Source of the DNA: Dickeya zeae NCPPB 2538
GTDB lineage: Bacteria; Pseudomonadota; Gammaproteobacteria; Enterobacterales; Enterobacteriaceae
Direction of reading: 5' to 3'
Assembly: GCF_000406165.1 (NCBI RefSeq)
Contig: NZ_CM001977.1
Location: forward strand, 3,237,064-3,301,063
Length of the DNA: 64,000 nucleotides
Part shown: one piece after another, positions 60,636 to 64,000 of the stretch
Layout: each line of letters opens with the position of its first letter
How positions within the stretch are numbered: the stretch's first letter is position 1
Notes under the pieces: model-generated
What the model was told of the DNA's origin: nothing
The model's input: the letters and a program-made list of their open reading frames with translations, nothing else
The model's database searches: none
Translations under genes and position numbers: made by a program

Positions 60636-62153
60636 CTACTGATGTGTATTCAGGTCATGGTAAATCTGGGTCTGGCTTCGTCCTAATGCCTTCGCCTGAT
60701 ACATCGCCGCATCTGCGTTGATGGCTAATGTCAGCGAATCGGTTCCATGTTCCGGGTACAGCGCAATCCCAATACTGCATGAGATATCCAGTTTCTTGCC
60801 CTCGATATAAAAAGGTTCGTTAAGGGCATGGTGAATCTTGTCCGCGACATACAACGTATTCTCGACTTCCTTGATCCCCTGCAGCAGAATAATAAATTCG
60901 TCGCCGCTACGGCGGTAAACCGTATCCGTTTCACGTACCGCACCTCGCATACGCGCTGCCGCCTCTTTGAGCAGTAAATCCCCGGTGGCATGGCCGAAGG
61001 TATCGTTAATCTGCTTAAATTTATCCAGATCGAGGAACATTAATGCGATCTTCCGGCCAGTCTGCCGTGATAACTGGATAGCCTGTTCCATCTGTTCAGC
61101 GAAGGTCAGACCGTTAGCCAGCGAGGTTAGAGAATCGTAATGGGCCAGTTGTCGGTAGTGCTCTTCACTGCGACGCAGCATATCAATCGCCCGATAACGT
61201 TCGATGGCGACAGCCACCAACTGGGCTGATTTCTCAATAGAGGCGATTTCATCCTCCGTTGGCGAATAGACTTTGCGGTGGTAAACACTCAGCACCCCCA
61301 AAATCTCTTTATTCTGCCCAAAAATGGGCTCAGACCAGCAAGAACGCAGGCCAGCATACAATGCCAGGCCTTTATACAACGACCAATGAGGATGCGTGGA
61401 GATATCCTCGGCAATCACACGTTTACCAGAATAAGCCGCCGAACCAAACGACGCCGCCCCATCGGCAATTTTCACGTTGTGAATCGCATTCTTGTAAAAG
61501 CCCGGCAAGCTGGGTGCAGACCCCAGCGTCAGACATTTCTTCTCCTTATCAACCAACAGGACGGAACACACGATCCGCCCAGGGTTTTTCTCCTCGACGC
61601 TGAAGATGATAGCGTCGAGGATATCTTTCAACGGCGCGCCGCTCGAGAGCAACTCCAGCGCACGGTTGTAGGAGTTGTCATGGTGTTCCTGAGTCTTACG
61701 CTCAGTGATATCCATTTTTATGCTGACATACTGAAGCGCATCGCTGGCTTTATTATATATTTTGACGATGCTGGCTTTTTCCCAATATAACTGCCCGTTT
61801 TTCTTACGGTTGACGAACTCGCCGTTCCAAATCTCACCTTTATTGAGGGTAGACCACAGTTCTTCATACACGCTGGCGTTGGTCATACCCGAGCTTAATA
61901 TATTTGTTTTACGACCAATCACTTCTTCTGCTTCATAACCCGACATCACGGTGAACTGCCGGTTCACATACACGATTTCACAGCTTTCATTAGCGATCAT
62001 AATGGATGATGGGCTGTACTCGGCGGCGAAGAACACCATATTCAGGAAGTCTTGCTTTTTTTGTTCTGCGTCGGCTTTTTCCTGAAATTTACGACTTCTT
62101 GCTGTAGAAATCCCTAAGAGCACTATTAATAGGGTTATTATAATTTCATACAC
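60636..62153 (-). CDS. PAS-GAF-GGDEF membrane-anchored diguanylate cyclase-like protein
   Basis: From the GTG at 62153 (GAGGAG 9 bases upstream) the protein is 505 residues: an N-terminal membrane helix (about 3-18), a PAS domain (about 42-155, NESCEIVYVNRQFTVMSGY), a GAF domain (about 170-320) and a GGDEF domain (about 340-500). The active-site motif is SGDEF (416-420) in place of GGDEF, and an inhibitory-site RxxD (RETD) sits the usual five residues before it. The motif DSLTSLANG deviates from DxLTGLxNR. It likely makes cyclic di-GMP, but the Ser change leaves activity open. It converges on the secretion genes with a 10-base gap. A TTG at 62195 would add 14 residues and is less likely. Confidence 0.85.
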   Translation of the reverse strand: MYEIIITLLIVLLGISTARSRKFQEKADAEQKKQDFLNMVFFAAEYSPSSIMIANESCEIVYVNRQFTVMSGYEAEEVIGRKTNILSSGMTNASVYEELWSTLNKGEIWNGEFVNRKKNGQLYWEKASIVKIYNKASDALQYVSIKMDITERKTQEHHDNSYNRALELLSSGAPLKDILDAIIFSVEEKNPGRIVCSVLLVDKEKKCLTLGSAPSLPGFYKNAIHNVKIADGAASFGSAAYSGKRVIAEDISTHPHWSLYKGLALYAGLRSCWSEPIFGQNKEILGVLSVYHRKVYSPTEDEIASIEKSAQLVAVAIERYRAIDMLRRSEEHYRQLAHYDSLTSLANGLTFAEQMEQAIQLSRQTGRKIALMFLDLDKFKQINDTFGHATGDLLLKEAAARMRGAVRETDTVYRRSGDEFIILLQGIKEVENTLYVADKIHHALNEPFYIEGKKLDISCSIGIALYPEHGTDSLTLAINADAAMYQAKALGRSQTQIYHDLNTHQ

Positions 62154-62931
62154 AATAACACTCTCCTCAGGCCCGGAGCGGTCCTGAACGAACAAATCGC
62201 ATCACTGAAGACGAAAAATCCCGGTAATAACTCCCCTCGTATGGATTTTCAGGGTTGGCACATTTCCGGAGAGTAGAAAGGATGAATGAAAAAACTATCC
62301 AGCTCTGCAGGACAGGTTCATAGCCATAAAAACGACAGCATAAAGCCTCCATTATATCGCTGTGTGCAGACCTAAATAATAAAATCAAGAGAATTAGCTT
62401 AATCAGTTATATTAATGATCGTTATAGACATAAGCCTGGCTAATATTTTGATACAGCTCTTTACAGATTTCGTAGCGCAGTATTTTGACTATCAATTTTT
62501 CGTAAGCAAATCAATTATACCGATAAGTCACATCATTTTAATCAAAAAAAACTATCACCAGACGATTTTTGATCGTTGATAGCAAACATCTATTTTTTTG
62601 TATTTATAAATCAAATGGTTATATCTTTTAAAATTAGCCAGTTCTTTCTCTTATGATTGCTGATTTTTTCAGCTATCATCACAGTTTCCCTATTCAGAAA
62701 ACAGCGCCTCGGCCACATAAAACACTATATTTATATAAAAAACAAGGCATAAAAAATGAAAAATCCATGGCTAGCAATCTAATCATTTATTTTATACGGT
62801 ATATTTTTGGAAGATGAATTTTTCTTTTACCCTCAAGGGATTAATGAGTCGGGGACTGGGTTTGCAGGGGTCGGGAAGGTTTACTCTAATCAAATAAACA
62901 GTAGTGACTCAGGAATATTAAGCAGGCGTAA
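62154..62931. other. AT-rich gap between the GGDEF and EAL genes
   Basis: This 778-base stretch is AT-rich with no credible gene, terminator or repeat that I can see. A 73-codon frame on the minus strand (62167-62388) shows no family resemblance. Confidence 0.5.
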
Positions 62932-63723
62932 TTACAACTCTGAACGGAGATCTTCCATATTTTCAAATGGTTGAGGTCGAGACAGGAAATATCCTTGGGC
63001 AGCAGAAGCGTTCGATTGTCTGACTATCTCCCACTCTTCTTGCGTTTCAACCCCTTCAATCACCACATCATTACAGTAAGTCGCCATCAAAGAGACCAGC
63101 GACGGGAACAGCTTTCTACCCTCTTCGCTTTGCAACAGCATAATGAAAAGTTCACGGGCAATTTTGATGCAATCGTATTTTACTTGCGCCAACGAGGAAA
63201 AATTCGCTACGCCGCAGCCGAAATCATCCAGCCAGAGCTGGTTCGCTTCGGGGAGTGACGCCAGCACGTCATGGGGCAATACAGCCAGACTTTCAACCAG
63301 TTCAAAACGTAGCCAGGGCATGGTCGACAGCAGTGCTTTAGCCTCGCGGCTGTCCTGCAAAGCCAGTAGCGTCAGGCCGTCAATATTGACGGAGGCACGT
63401 AACCCGTCACGAACAAAGCGATCGTGCCACTGATTAAGTAGCTGAAGCTGTTCAATGACGATTTGCAGGCGCTCTTCAACGCTCAGGCGGGCAAAATACT
63501 GTTCAGGAGATAAAAACGTCTGTGGCATGGATGGATGAAAAACAGCGGTCAGTAACTCAATTCCCATTAAACGACCTGACGTGCGATAAATGGGCTGAAA
63601 TCTGTATCGCCGATGGCAGCTGTGACAGTAATCAGCATCTGTAAGCAGTGCCTCCCCGGAGATAGAGGCTGCAGAGCCGGGCTGATTAAAGTGACTGTTT
63701 TGCTGCACTATGTGTTCCGCCAT
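62932..63723 (-). CDS. pdeH: EAL-domain cyclic di-GMP phosphodiesterase, PdeH/YhjH type
   Basis: The 263-residue single-domain protein matches E. coli YhjH closely in layout (RFQPIYRTSGRLMGIELLT; LWLDDFGCGVANFSSL; VIEGVETQEEW; AAQGYFLSRP). The active-site residues are in place: Glu 56 (ELL in place of EAL, as in YhjH), Asn 113, Glu 141, Asp 166, Asp 167, Lys 187, Glu 223 and Gln 243. It should break down cyclic di-GMP and favour swimming. A sigma28 promoter lies upstream. A Dickeya EAL protein named EcpC has been reported; I cannot tell whether this is it. The start at 63723 lacks a clear ribosome site. Confidence 0.88.
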   Translation of the reverse strand: MAEHIVQQNSHFNQPGSAASISGEALLTDADYCHSCHRRYRFQPIYRTSGRLMGIELLTAVFHPSMPQTFLSPEQYFARLSVEERLQIVIEQLQLLNQWHDRFVRDGLRASVNIDGLTLLALQDSREAKALLSTMPWLRFELVESLAVLPHDVLASLPEANQLWLDDFGCGVANFSSLAQVKYDCIKIARELFIMLLQSEEGRKLFPSLVSLMATYCNDVVIEGVETQEEWEIVRQSNASAAQGYFLSRPQPFENMEDLRSEL

Positions 63724-63769
63724 TGAAGGAGATGCTTACAGATCAAGTATACCACATGCACGCATGAGT

Positions 63770-63796
63770 TTATCGGCTTCACCCCGACAATCTTTA
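63770..63796 (-). promoter_or_regulatory. FliA (sigma28) promoter of pdeH
   Basis: On the minus strand TAAA (63796-63793), 15 bases, then GCCGATAA (63777-63770): an exact match to the sigma28 consensus TAAA-N15-GCCGATAA. Transcription would start near 63762, 39 bases before the ATG. Confidence 0.85.
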
Positions 63797-63805
63797 TCTG
63801 GGTTG

Positions 63806-63825
63806 ACTGTAATGCAAGTTACAGT
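63806..63825. promoter_or_regulatory. Palindrome upstream of the pdeH promoter
   Basis: actgtaa (63806-63812) and ttacagt (63819-63825) are exact complements separated by 6 bases, just upstream of the -35 element. It may be an activator or repressor site. The rest of 63724-64000 has no credible gene. Confidence 0.4.
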
Positions 63826-64000
63826 ACAAAGCGAATATGACGGACACATTGCATGGGAATTTTGTTTTTTATATCAAAAAGCTATGAGAAATTATGCATT
63901 ACAATCGCATAATAGTGATTAATGTCTTTGTCGTATAGTCCGTCAATCAATCGAATAAACTCGCTTTTTGAGCCCTTCTCCAGCGGCATTGTTTATACCA

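Noticed and set aside
62167..62388. 73-codon frame on the minus strand before the GGDEF gene
   Set aside because: It overlaps the leader of that gene and shows no family features or ribosome site.
63710..63922. 70-codon frame on the plus strand at the window end
   Set aside because: It covers the pdeH promoter on the opposite strand and shows no family features.

Overview
The window is a chromosomal segment of a pectinolytic enterobacterium, almost certainly a Dickeya (former Erwinia chrysanthemi). The basis is a tandem pelA-pelE-pelD-paeY-pemA pectinase cluster with KdgR-type operators, an HmpX-type flavohaemoglobin beside glyA, and a backbone whose gene order matches the guaBA-xseA-der-isc-suhB and glyA-hmp-glnB-glrR-qseG-glrK-glmY-purL-mltF-tadA blocks of Escherichia coli and its relatives. 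The genus call rests on recognising protein families and gene order from memory; the species is not resolved. I see no insertion sequence, prophage, tRNA, rRNA or CRISPR array.

Layout. 1-26 kb is conserved housekeeping. It runs guaA (cut by the window edge)-guaB; xseA; a small accessory insert (protealysin-type protease plus its emfourin-type inhibitor); yfgJ, der, bamB, yfgM, hisS, ispG, rodZ, pilW, rlmN, ndk; sseA facing sseB and pepB; the full isc operon (iscR-iscS-iscU-iscA-hscB-hscA-fdx-iscX); and trmJ divergent from suhB. 26-30.5 kb is an iron-type ABC importer with a Fur-like box in front and a second, convergent binding-protein gene. 30.7-35 kb holds a NicO-type metal transporter with a DUF1007 partner under a Zur-like operator, hcaT and glyA. 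35-44.5 kb holds hmp and the pectinase cluster, which degrades pectin outside the cell: methyl and acetyl groups are removed by PemA and PaeY, and the backbone is cut by the three Pel enzymes.

44.5-56 kb is glnB, the glrK-qseG-glrR two-component operon, the GlmY-type small RNA it controls (with a sigma54/sigma70 double promoter and three GlrR boxes visible), purL, mltF, tadA and murQ. 56.5-64 kb is more accessory: a small hypothetical gene, a long geneless gap with a strong hairpin, a LapB-type type I secretion ATPase followed by an unusually short HlyD/LapC-type adaptor that lacks the coiled-coil hairpin, a PAS-GAF-GGDEF protein, and a PdeH/YhjH-type phosphodiesterase with a near-consensus FliA promoter.

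The most unusual item is the type I secretion pair at 57.6-60.6 kb: a full-length ATPase with a hairpin-less adaptor and no visible substrate or outer-membrane channel gene. Other items worth attention are the protease-inhibitor pair, the Zur-like site over a start codon, the paired binding proteins, two unexplained long hairpins, and the very uneven divergence between pelE and pelD.
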